This document shows positions 44,475-55,000 of a stretch of 64,000 bases of DNA, one piece after another (the stretch's first letter is position 1; every line of letters starts with the position of its first letter). The translations under genes were made by a program, and so were the position numbers. Under the pieces are notes generated by a model. The model did no database searches and was not told where the DNA came from. It worked only from the letters and a program-made list of their open reading frames with translations. Source of the stretch: Rallus limicola (lineage: Eukaryota > Chordata > Aves > Gruiformes > Rallidae); assembly GCA_022605955.1 (NCBI GenBank), contig JAKCOZ010000021.1, forward strand, positions 15,922,161 through 15,986,160, in the 5' to 3' direction.

Positions 44475-46904
44475 ATGACCCTGAACACGCAGCGCGGGAG
44501 CAAGAGCCCGCTGCGGAGGAGGGCGAGCACCCCTCTGCCACGGCCGGGGGTGCCGGGTGCCACGCCGCAGGCCGACCCCTACCACCCTCAGCTCGGCTAC
44601 TCCGCATCCGAGCCGGGCAGCAGGGCTGCGGCACCCCGGGGCAGCTGGTCCTCCGAGTCCTCGGGCTCCTCCGGGTCCTGGGAGCGCCTGCATCGTGTGG
44701 TGCTGCTGGGTGACCCCGGCGTGGGCAAGACCAGCTTGGTCAACCTCTTTGCCGGCATCCAGGAGCGGGACCTGCTGGAGCAGCATGGAGGTGGGTGCCT
44801 GGTGGGGGGGGGGGGGGGTTGGGGTCACTGGTTGGGGTCCCTCTGCAGCAGGGTCACCCACTGCGGGGCCCGGAGGAGGTGGTGGGAAGTTAGTGTGTGT
44901 CCAGGCTCTGTGCACAGCCTCGTGATGGGAAAAATCCAGGTGGAAGGTGGAGAGGAGCCCGGAGCTGGGCCTGATTCTCGGTGCCTGGGCAGCACCGTGC
45001 CAACTGGGCTCTCCTGGCATCTTGTAGTGGCCGTGTACGAGCGCACGCTGTCCGTGGATGGTGAGGAGACCACGCTGCTGGTGATGGACATCTGGGAGCC
45101 GGAGCAGCGGGTATGGCGTGGCCGGGGCTGGGTGCTGCCAGTGGGGCTGGGTCTGCTGGGATGTGCCCAGGGGACATTGTCCATGCACAGCCACTGCTTC
45201 CGGGCCTCTGAGCTCCATGAAGCTCCCCAGGGCTTTCCCAGCCACATCTAGGATTTTCCCAGCCACGTCCAGGGCTTTCTGCTGCCCTCCATGGAGAGCA
45301 GGACACATATGGCTGAGCAAGATGGTGACTGGAGACACATCTCTGAGCAGCTCTTTGCCCACCTTCCCATGGTGTGGGGGGCTGCCCACTGTGTTCTTGC
45401 TGGTGGGGGGCTCTTGTAGGGAGGTACCGTGAGCATGGGAGCAGCTGTGAGAACAGAGGGTGTCCCTCACATGAGGTGGGGGGAAGAAGGAGCCGTGGGG
45501 AAGGAGTGTGGTGCCAGCCTGCATAGAAATGGTTTGGGAATGGGGCTGAAGGAGCCAACTGGGCAAATCCACGTGATGTGGTGCTGTCAGCCAGGACACG
45601 TGCTTTAACAGACACAGCGGTGTTTCTGAGAGCCTGGCATGGGGCATTCCTTCTGCCCAGCACACAAACGCATCTCCTGGGCAGAAATGCCAGTGCTGCA
45701 GTCGCTGCCTCCCTCAAAACACCCCCTCACCTCCCTCTGCAGCAGGGCCCTGCGTTCCTGCGGGTCATGACCAGTACCCAGGAACAGGGATGAAGCCAGT
45801 CCCTGGGCTGTGCACGTGGGCACAGCACCCACATGGGCTGGAACCACATTTTACACGTGCAGCTGCACTGTCCAGGGATGCCCCAGCAGTGGTTCTGTAT
45901 TTCCACTATTGCTTATTTCCACACTGCCTGGCAGGGAAGGGTGCGTGGTTCACACAGGGCACAGCACCCACAATGATGGCGTTACATGGCCAAGGGCAGC
46001 TCTGGGAGGTGCAGCCTCAGCCTTCTGGGTTGAGCTGAGCCCACAGCCCCAGTGGGAAGGAAATGCTCATAGACCCTCCCCAAACCAGGAGCTTTTAATC
46101 TGCAAAGCGTTAATGGGGCCACGTGTCTGCTCCCCATGATGTGGGGGCTGGTGGGGTGCACTGGCAGGTCCCGCCAGCGCTGAGGCGCTCTGCTGACCCC
46201 AGCAGCAGTGGGGGCTGCCGGCAGCCCCCGCAGAGCAGTGACATCTCATTCCTCATGTGGTGGCAGGGCGAGGAGAGCTGGCACCGCAGCCAGTGCCTGC
46301 AGGTAGGGAACGCCTACGTCATCGTCTACTCCATCACCGACCGCAGCAGCTTCGAGAGCGCCTCGGAGCTGCGCATCCAGCTGCGCCGTGCACGGCAGGC
46401 AGAGGACATCCCCATCATCCTGGTGGGGAACAAAACCGACCTGGTGCGGTGCCGCGAGGTCTCTGTGGAAGGTGAGTGGCGGTGGGGGAATCCCCTGCCC
46501 AGCTGCTTCTCCTGCTGCCTGTGTCCTTGTCCCTGAAAGTGCAGCCCCCACACGTGGTCGCACCCGTCCCCCCAGCAGCCGGGGTGTCAGCGGGGCTGTG
46601 CCCCTCTCCCTGCCCTTCCCTTGCAGAGGGCCGTGCCTGCGCCGTGGTGTTCGACTGCAAGTTCATCGAGACGTCGGCAGCTCTGCAGCACAACGTGGCT
46701 GAGCTCTTCGAGGGGGTGGTACGGCAGATCCGCCTGCGCCGTGGGGGCAAGGAGGCCCAGGCGCGCCCCGCTCCCGCCCACAAGCGCAAGGAGAGCCTCA
46801 CCAAGAGGGCCCGCCGCTTCCTCGACAGGCTGGTGGCCAGAAACAGCAGCAAAGTAGCCCTCAAAGTCCGCTCCAAGTCCTGCCACGACCTGTCTGTGCT
46901 CTGA
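44475..46904 (+). CDS. REM1: REM1, RGK-family small GTPase, complete coding region
   Basis: Ras-related GTP-binding protein of the Rad/Gem/Rem group. It inhibits voltage-gated calcium channels through the beta subunit and affects cell shape, acting at the plasma membrane and in cytosol. Coding exons: 44475-44790, 45028-45110, 46267-46471, 46627-46904; 293 residues against 298 in human, all in phase. The N-terminal extension has the 14-3-3-type motif RRRASTP at about residues 14-20. The P-loop GDPGVGKT is at 79-86, the atypical family G3 segment is MDIWE instead of DxxG, and the base-binding motif is NKTD. The basic C-terminal tail ends in the RGK signature SKSCHDLSVL, without a CaaX box, as expected. 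The G run of about 12 bases after 44800 is intronic and does not affect the frame. Confidence 0.97.
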
Positions 46905-47545
46905 GAGCCACCACCTTCCCATCCCTCTGCGCGCACACACAGGCTGGGCCCCTCCTCTCTGCCAGCAGCATGGCCGGCGGCTCTGCGGAGAGCCCAGGCA
47001 GGCCTGGAGCACTGCTGAGGATGTGGAGCTGGTTTCACTGGAGATGAGGGATGCCCGGGGTGCTCCGTATCCAGCAGCTTCCCCTCCAAGAGGGAGAACA
47101 AGTGGGGCTGGGTCCCCTGGGCTGCACCCATGAAGCAGAGGGTGGGATGGGCACCTGCGCTTGGGGCGGTGGGATCCTGGATTACAGATGCTTCTGAGGA
47201 GCTGGAGGCAAGGGGTAGCCGTGCCGTGGTGCAGGGCTGCCTGCAGGACTGGAGGCTGCTGGGACCGTAGCGGGTCCTACTCATGGTGCCTGTCCTTTGC
47301 ACCGTGGGACTGGTGAAGGCTCCATAGTGGTGGCTGCTTTGAGGATGTCCTGGAGCCTGGCTGGGAAAGGGACAGGAGGACCACCAGCAGCATCACCTGG
47401 CACCCCTGGCCCCTCTGCGCCAGGGTTTTGTGCCACACCTCCCTGGCACCAGTGTTTCTGGGAGTGAGGTTTTTCTGCTGTCTGTGTACTGGTGCAATGG
47501 GGAGACCCCTCGATCTGCAGAATAAACCACATCAGGGAGGTGCTG
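46905..47545 (+). other. REM1: REM1 3' UTR with polyadenylation signal
   Basis: From the TGA stop to a canonical AATAAA at 47521-47526, about 620 bases, without further features. Confidence 0.8.
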
Positions 47546-50264
47546 GTCTCTGCTGGGTTCCTGCCCTGGGGAGCTGAGTCCTGGAGCTGTTCCTTGCCTG
47601 CAGCTGGGGCAGAGGACCTGTGTCCTGTTCCATCCAGGCCTCAGCAGGTTTCATCTTCACCAGCTGGAACCTCTCAGGGCAGGGAGAGCCTTCGTCTGGG
47701 GCTTCCTCTGGCTGCCGTTAATGGAAGTCCCGGTACCTCACCCAGCGGTTGCAGCGTTGTCCCCAGTGATGGAAGAAGCTCCCACCCCCCTGCACCTCCT
47801 GGGTCCTGATCTGCTCTGGAAAAGCCTCTGAGAAGGGCTGTGCAGGTTTCAAGCCCCTGAGCAGTGTGGGAGCTGCAGCCTGTGCTGGGAGACAGGCACT
47901 TCCCTGTGCCTCCCGGTGCCCCAGGAAGAGCAGGGGCTGAGCAGCGTGGCACCGGCCCCAGCGTGGCACCGGCCCCAGCGTGGCACCAGCCCCAGCGTGG
48001 CACCGGCCCCAGCGCCGCACAGCCAGCGAGGGACGTGCTTGGCCACAGCAAGCAGCGAGCGACCCTGGGCACCCGAGGAGGCGATGCTGGAGCCGTGTGG
48101 GCTCAGCTGGTTGTTTTTAGGCCGTGCAAGAAGCCAGGACGCTGCGGGGTAGCCTGCTCAGCAGCTCCGGGCCCGGTGCCAGGGAGGATCAGGGGTGCCC
48201 TCCCTCTCTCCCAGGGTCAGGTCGGGAGTTTCCGCTCGCTCTGTGGCTCGAGCGTGGGGATCTGCTGGCTGTGGCCGGCACAGCGCTGACAGAGAGGGGG
48301 GCACCAGCACCAAAGGGGATGCAGTGATGGGGCGGCTCCTCATCCCTGTGGGAAAACAGCCTCTCCACAGGTGCCAGCGAGGGGTTCTCCTTCCTGGCTC
48401 TGTCCCCAGGACCATGGAAGCCTGCTTGGACTTTCCTCCCTGTTGATCCATGCCTCCTCAACCCACTGGTGTCCAGAGCTGCTGCTCTCTCGCTGCTGCT
48501 CCAGCTGCTTTGCTGTGCCCCTGCCCCAGAGCTCCCTGCACCCCTGCTCCTCGTGACGTGATGGCATGGTTCACGGTGGGATTGCACCCCAGGGACAGGG
48601 GCTCCGTGCATCCCTCCTGCAGCTGCAGCCGGCATTTCCCTGCGGCAGGAGGCGGGGAGGGGGGAAGGGGGGGTGTGCAGGATGGAAAGTTGGCAGCCAG
48701 CAGAGAGGGGAGTGGAAAGAATGAGCTCAAACCCAGAAAAATGCAGCCGCGCTGGAGGGTGGGAGGAGAGGCCAAGGGGGGGCACGGTGAGGTGCTGGGA
48801 AACCAAGGGCGGAAGGAAGGAAGGAAGGAGGAGGTGCTGGTGGGGGCCGGGGGCTGCCTGCAGCCCCCAGCTCAACCCACACCTGAGGCAGGTAGTGCAG
48901 GGGCTCAGCAGCCCCAGCCCCTCTGCCCAGCAGTCTCTGTGCTATCCCAGTGCCCCCCGTGCCTGCGTGGCCGTTGGCCCTGGTGCCATCTCCTCCCAGT
49001 CCCACCAGCTCCCTGGTGACATTTCCCCCCGTGCCATCCCTCCAGTACCCTCAGTCCCAGCACGTGCCTCCCTGGGACAGGGAAAGGGATCCTGCTGGCT
49101 CCTGGCTGGCACAGAGCCACGCTGGGACACCAGCCCCGCACGTGCCCTGGCCCTCCCTGCACGCCAGCCCAGCTCGATGGGGCTGTGGAGACACAACTAT
49201 TTCTTGCTCAGTTTCCTCAGTCTATGCACAGGGACCATACCACTGAAATGCAGCTCACCCCCCTGTCCCCAGCCTTCCCTTTGGGCTCCCTCCAGCTCAG
49301 GACAATGCTCCCACCCTGGTTAACTGGGGTTTAGTGTAAGAAGAGCTGAATCGGGTGTCTGGAGTCTCTGCCCTCCTGTCACAGCACCCCAAGTCCCTCT
49401 GCTCCCACTTGCCCTCCTGCTTCTTGGGGACACAAGGGAGAGCAGGGGGAGTTGGTGACCTTGCTCCTTGGGCAGAAAACAAACCCAAAGGAGAAGCTTT
49501 GGGGGATTCCTGGAGAGGGATTTTTGTGGCACTCAACTGAGGGGGCTTTGGGGGTGTCGTGTCTCAGGGCTGGAGCGCTGCAAGGCTGTGACCCAGGGTG
49601 CTGAGCAGCAGGGGCGAGGCAGGGAGGGGAAATGTCGCTCTTTGTCAAGGGTTCCCAGGCCAAGCTGGGGTTTAGGGGGTGGGTGGGCACCCAAATGGGT
49701 CTGTAAGGGTCTGGGTGAGGGGATCAGTAGCTGTGCCCAGCCATGGCAGGCAGCAGACTGGGAAGCAGCAGGCAGTGAGCGGGCACACTGCCCATGGGGC
49801 TGCCTGCTGCCGCCCTTGGTGCCCGTCCTTCTCCTTTGTGGGAGAACTGGTGGCAGGGAGAGGCCAGCGTCCCAGGCAGGAGGCCAGCCCCGCAGGAGAG
49901 GCACATTGGTGCTCCCGGGAGGCCTTTCCCTCTGCCTGAAACACAGAGCTATGAATCACCCCTGGTCCTGAAATAGATTCCTCTCAGAAAAAAAAAAGAG
50001 ATAAAAACATTTTAAAAAAAAGAAAACCCTTGCTCTTTATTCCCTGCTGTGCTCCCTTCCCCTGCCCATGGATCTAATCCAGGAGCAGCACCGTTTCACT
50101 TCAGGCAATGTTTAGTCTTTGCCGGTGTCTCTGCAGATACTTTGCCCCAGTGATGGCAAGAGGGATGTGCAGGAGGAGGAGGAGGAGGAGGAGGAGGAAG
50201 AGGAGGAAGAGGGAGGTTGGTGGTACAGCTGAGCTGCCAGTGGTTCAGGGGGAGAGGGAATATT
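47546..50264. other. REM1-HM13 intergenic interval
   Basis: 2.7 kb with no recognisable gene. It holds a 17-base minisatellite (47944-48011), a GGAA-type run near 48812, an A-rich tract at about 49988-50027 and a (GGA)n run at about 50172-50212. Mammals carry beta-defensin genes on the other side of REM1 (towards C20orf96). No six-cysteine defensin-like exon was found here or in 40043-44474. Confidence 0.5.
47944..48011. repeat. 17-bp minisatellite, four copies
   Basis: Four head-to-tail copies of GCGTGGCACCGGCCCCA at 47944, 47961, 47978 and 47995. The third copy differs by one base (CCA for CCG). Confidence 0.92.
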
Positions 50265-50637
50265 TCATAGAATCATGGAATCCCAGGGGTTGGAAGGGCC
50301 CTGGAGAGCTCCTGGGGTCCAACCCCCTGCCAAAGCAGCTCCCCAGCTCATCTTGCACAGGGCAGCGTCCAGACGGGGCTGGAATCTCTCCAGAGATGGA
50401 GACTCCACACCCCCCTGGGCAGCCTGGCCCAGGGCTCCCTCACCCTCACTGGGCAAAAGTTCTTCCCCAGGTTGGTGCAGAACTTCCTCTGCTCGAACTT
50501 GCAGCCATTGCCCCTTGTCCTGTCCCCACAGACACTGACAAGGGGCTGCCCATGTCCCCCTGCAACCCATGCTTCAGATACTGATAACCATTGATCAGAT
50601 CCCCTCTCAGTCTCTTTTTTCCAGGCTGAACAGTCTG
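50265..50637 (-). mobile_element. CR1 LINE fragment
   Basis: Antisense CR1 3' part. On the plus strand it begins ATAGAATCATGGAATCCCAG, the reverse complement of the CR1 terminus. The sequence after it is very close to 40203-40727, including TCCAGACGGGGCTGGAATC. Confidence 0.9.
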
Positions 50638-50759
50638 AATATTTGTGAGGGAAACGCACGTTTCGGCCAGTTTCCCTGCAGAGCCCTGGCCCCGCAGCTG
50701 CACCGAGACTGTGTTGCCATTTTTGAGGCATTTTAAAGGGAGTTTTAGTGTTTAGAGAG

Positions 50760-51341
50760 TGTGGCAGCCTGGGGGGAGCAGGGCAGGGTGCAGGAAGGGT
50801 CCCCCGGGCTGGATGAAGGGGAGAGGGTTCCGAGGAGCCCCGGAGATGCTCAGAGGGCTGGAGCAGCTCCCCTCTGGAGAGAGGCTGAGGGAGCTGGGCT
50901 GGGTCAGCCTGGAGAAGAGAAGGCTGTGGGGGGACCTCATTGCAGCCTGCCAGTCCCTGAAGGGAGCAGAGGAACAGGAGGGGAATCAGCTTGTTCAAGG
51001 GCAGAGCCTGGCAGGACAAGGGGGCTGGAGTGAAGCTGGAGGAGGGAAGGGTTAAATTGGATCTTAGGGGGAAGTTCTTTGCAGAGAGAGTGGGGAGGGG
51101 CTGGCAGGGGCTGCCCAGAGAGGGGGTGGGTGCCCCGTGCCTGGGGGTGTTGAAGGCCAGGTTGGCTGGGGCCCTGGGCAACCTTGTGTAGCTCCAGGCC
51201 TGGAGGTTGGTGTCCCTGCCTGTGGCAGGGGGTTGCCCAGGCCTGGAGGTTGGTGTCCCTGCCTGTGTCAGGGGGTTGGAGCTCTGTGATCCTTGGGGTC
51301 CCTTCCAACCCAGCCCAGGCTGGGATTCTGTGATTCTATGA
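50760..51341 (+). mobile_element. CR1 LINE fragment
   Basis: Sense CR1 3' part ending with GGGATTCTGTGATTCTATGA, the intact CR1 terminus, about 390 bases before the HM13 start codon. The left boundary is approximate; homology to CR1 is clear from about 50836. A 50-base stretch near its end (CCAGGCCTGGAGGTTGGTG) is duplicated. Confidence 0.88.
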
Positions 51342-51359
51342 AGGGGAAGCCCAAAAGCT

Positions 51360-52040
51360 TCCAACCCGACTCCCCCCGGGGCGGAAGGTGGCTGAAGCCG
51401 CCTCCTTCCCACCGGCCTCGGGCTGCCCCGGCGGTGTCCTGCCCCCGCCGGGGCCTGGCAACGCCGCCGGGCCCCTGCGCAGGGGGGGGGAGGCCTCGGG
51501 GGCCGGCCCCCGAGGCCTCCCCCCCTGCGCAGGGGCCCGGCGGCGTTGCCAGGCTCCACGCTCTGGTGCGCTGCCGGTCTCCTAGCAACGGGGCAGGTGG
51601 TGGGGCCAGCGGGGGGGCGTGGCCTGGCGCGGGGGGCGTGGCCGTCGAAAACGCGTGACGCACTTCCCGCCGGCGAAGAAGACGTGTCCCTGGCGCGCGC
51701 GGGCCGGAAGCGGACCGCGGTGGGAGCAGCCGCCATGGAGGAGGCCGCGGCGCACAACGGCAGCGCCGCCGGGGCGGGGGCCGGAGCTGGGGCCGGACCC
51801 CCCGCGGCCTCCAGGCCCCCCGCTACCCCCGAAGGCATGGCGTTGGCTTACGGGAGCCTCGTCCTCATGGCGCTGCTGCCTATCTTCTTCGGGGCGCTGC
51901 GCTCCGTCAGCTGCGCCAAGAGCAAGGTACCCCCGGGGCAGCGCGGCCTTGGCCTCCCCCCCCTCATACCCCCCCCCAACCCCGGGGCGGCCGCATCCCC
52001 CCTCAGCCCGGCAGCCGGGGCGTTGAGGCCTCCCGGGGGC
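51360..52040 (+). promoter_or_regulatory. HM13: CpG-rich promoter region of HM13
   Basis: CpG-dense sequence spanning the HM13 first exon, without a TATA box, as expected for a housekeeping gene. It includes the long inverted repeat at 51453-51554 and a partial X-box, GTCTCCTAGCAAC, at 51577-51589. Confidence 0.7.
51453..51554. repeat. 102-bp nearly perfect palindrome (inverted repeat, no spacer)
   Basis: The outer arms 51453-51481 and 51526-51554 are exact reverse complements (GCCTGGCAACGCCGCC ... GGCGGCGTTGCCAGGC). The inner 28 bases 51491-51518 are a perfect palindrome centred on GGCC. The only mismatch is 9 G on the left against 7 C on the right. It lies 180 bases upstream of the HM13 start codon. 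Confidence 0.93.
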
Positions 52041-55000
52041 TGCCTGCCGCCTCCCCCGGGACACCCTCCGTGGGCTTTAGGCCTCGTGTTCCTGCCCCGG
52101 GGCTGCTCTGGGTGCTCCCTTTCGCAGCCCGGCTGTGGCCCTGCAAAGGCCGGCACCGCGTCCCGGTGGAGGCGGGGAGCCGCGGTGAGAGATCTGCCGC
52201 CCCCCGGGTCTCCTCCAGCCCCGGCCTTGCTGTCTGGATGAGTAGCTCCTGACCGACCCCCACGGGAGATGCTGTGCGGGGGGGGCTGGTTTGTGGTTTC
52301 GTGCCCTTACCGCACAGCGCCGGGGCTGGTCCCCGGGGTGCTGCCCTGCTCTCCTGCCTGCACGCCCCGTGTCATCCCTGCAGCCCATCCTGCTGCTCTC
52401 TGTGTCTCCTGTCTGGCCTTGGTGGCACCTGGGGCTTCCATTCCAGTGCTTCAACTCCTGACAGTCGGGAGCTGGGACTGTTCTACTGCAGTCTGATTCA
52501 TTGCTGTTTATTAAAGCTCCTTGTCTGCCCTTAAGCCTTACGTCAGGGGGCTCACTGATTTCCAGGGGGTTCTGCAAGCAGGGCCTGGCTGTGGCTCTGG
52601 GGCTGGGTTTCTCCTCACTCACACCGCAGGCAGCCGGTGGCTCCTGGGGCAGCGGCTGTGGCCAGGACGAGCTGTTGTTCCTTTGCAGGACTGCTTTGCA
52701 TAAGGGCTTCTGCCTGTGTGTGCTCTGGTGCTGGCTGTGGGCATTTGCCTGTGTGAGATGAAGCCTCTGAGCAGCGACTGGCTGGGCAGGGGTGCAGGCA
52801 GGGGTGCAGGCAGGGGTGTAGGCAGCCCTCTGCCTCCCCTCTGGAAGCTGGTCTCATGGGAAGCGGTTTGAAAAGAGGACAGGTGTGGCTGGTGCAAGGG
52901 TGTCTCAGAAGGCAAAAGGGCTTTATAAATCTGGGGCTTTTGAGCACAAGGAGCATCCCAGGAGCAGGGTCTGGGATAGAAAGGTGGTTGGAGAGAAACC
53001 TCCTTCAGAGGGTGAGCGCCATATGGTGTGCACAGATGGGGAGGCTGATGGGGACGGCTGAGTGTGAGCAGCAGGAGAGCTCAGCTCCCCTCTGGCACAG
53101 GGAGAAAGGAACAACACCACTCTGGGGTTTGGGATTTTCCTTTTTTTCCAAGAGGAAAACAAGCCATGAATTGTGTCAGCCCTTGGGAAGACGAGTGTGA
53201 GGTTTGCTTTTCCATCTCAGGCTCTGCCTGTGACACAGCCCCATCTCTGGGAGCGAAGAGGAAGGGGGGTAGCAGGTGCCTTGCCCCTCTCAGAGCCACC
53301 ACAGATCTCTGCTCACCTCCAGCTCAGGTATGAAGCTCAAGCAGGGGCTGATCCTCTCCTCTCCTTCCCTTCCCAGAACTCCTCAGAGATGCCAGAGACC
53401 ATTACCAGCCGAGACGCTGCTCGTTTCCCCATTGTTGCCAGTTGCACCCTGCTGGGGCTCTACCTCTTCTTCAAAGTAAGTGAACAGCACCCTGCCCTCA
53501 TCCCTGCCTGCTCAGGAGCTCCCAAACTGGGACCAACTGGAATTTTAGCTTCCTGTGGTTGGGTGCCCTTGGCTGTGGGACAGAAGGTGTGTATGGCTGC
53601 TCTCCAGTGCCACCACACAGGAGGGTGTCACTTCTCACCTGAACTGTCACATTTTAAGGGACCCAGAGCCTGTTTGTGTGCAGGTTGGTTCTGGAGAGCT
53701 GCCAAGGGATGAGTTCACCCCTCAGCTCTGCCTGTCTCTCTGGGCTGACCTGGTGTTGCACAGACTGAAAGCAGAGGGTGCTGGGGACAGGTTGTGTCTG
53801 TGGTGTGCCTCAGCTGCAGGCCTGGGGGATCAGCCCTCGTGGGCAGGCTGCTGTGTGTTGAGGTGTACTCTCTTACCTGTGCAGAGCCACCTGTGGGGCT
53901 GTCCTGGAGTCACAGGCCATCCCAGCAGCGGGTGTTCTGGCTGTGTGCAGGTGATGTCTTGACTTAAAAGCCCCGTGGCTGCCCACGGGGGTCTGGTGTG
54001 TGGCTGAGCTCCTGGGGAGCACTGAGCAGTCCTTGCAGCACAGCAGCTTCCAGCCCCGCTCTCTGGGCTGCCTGTGAGGTGGCAGGGTGCTTCTGGCTGG
54101 CCAGGAGGTGAGGTTGAAGGTGCAAAGCTTGGGGAGTGTTGCAGTTTGGAGCCTCTTCCCTGCTGATCACAGTGACAGCCCAGCAGCTGACTGGCGCTGT
54201 GGCTGCTGCCCTGGGTTGAGTGGCTGCAGGGGCAGCTCTGCAGCAGTGGACAGATTGAGGCCACCCCAGCAACGTGCCCTGCTGCCCCATGGGTGCAGTT
54301 CAGCCTGGGGGCTCCTGGGGGGCTGCAGCTTCTCTTCCAGGTCAGGTGTAGTAAAGCCAAACATGTGCTGAGCCTCTCCTGATGGTGAGCTGTGGAGGCC
54401 CTGCCACCGGGCTCCTCTGGCTACTGAAAGGACCCCCAGCATCCCCCTGCTTCCCTGTGACCCTTGTCAGGGTGCTCCTCTGCCTCTGCAGGTGCCTTTC
54501 CTGCCCCTTGCTCCTGGCTGGGATGGAAACATGGGGAAGAGAAGTACTGAACATGCAGCTGAAGTCAGCTCTCTGATCTTTTATGTGCAACCAGCTCTTG
54601 CATTCCAACACCCCCCTTCCAGGAGCGCACAGAGGACCCCAGGGTCCCCCCCCTCCCCTCACACTGGGCTGTAGAGGTGTGTCTTGGCAGTAAAGCAGTG
54701 TGTGGTGGAGGGTAGGAGTTCTAATAATACCCCATTTAATTAGGGCAGGACGTGCTTGGCCTTGCTGCAGTAGCAAGGTGGGGGTGCTGCTGCTCCCCTC
54801 TGCCAGGGCAGCCCCCAGGAGCAGCAGGGTGCCTCGCTCCCTGCTCAGGTTTGCTCTGCAGGGGCTGTGTGGGGGAAGCTCTGCCCTTTCTGCAGCACAG
54901 GAGTTATTTTTTTGACCTCAGCAGCTCGTAGATGTGTGACAACTCACAGGCCCACTGTGCACATGACTATTCCCAGCCCAGTTCCCATCAGTGGTGCAAG

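Noticed and set aside
43656..45665. 669-residue minus-strand open frame opposite REM1
   Set aside because: It is antisense to the REM1 promoter and coding exons, with compositional bias only.
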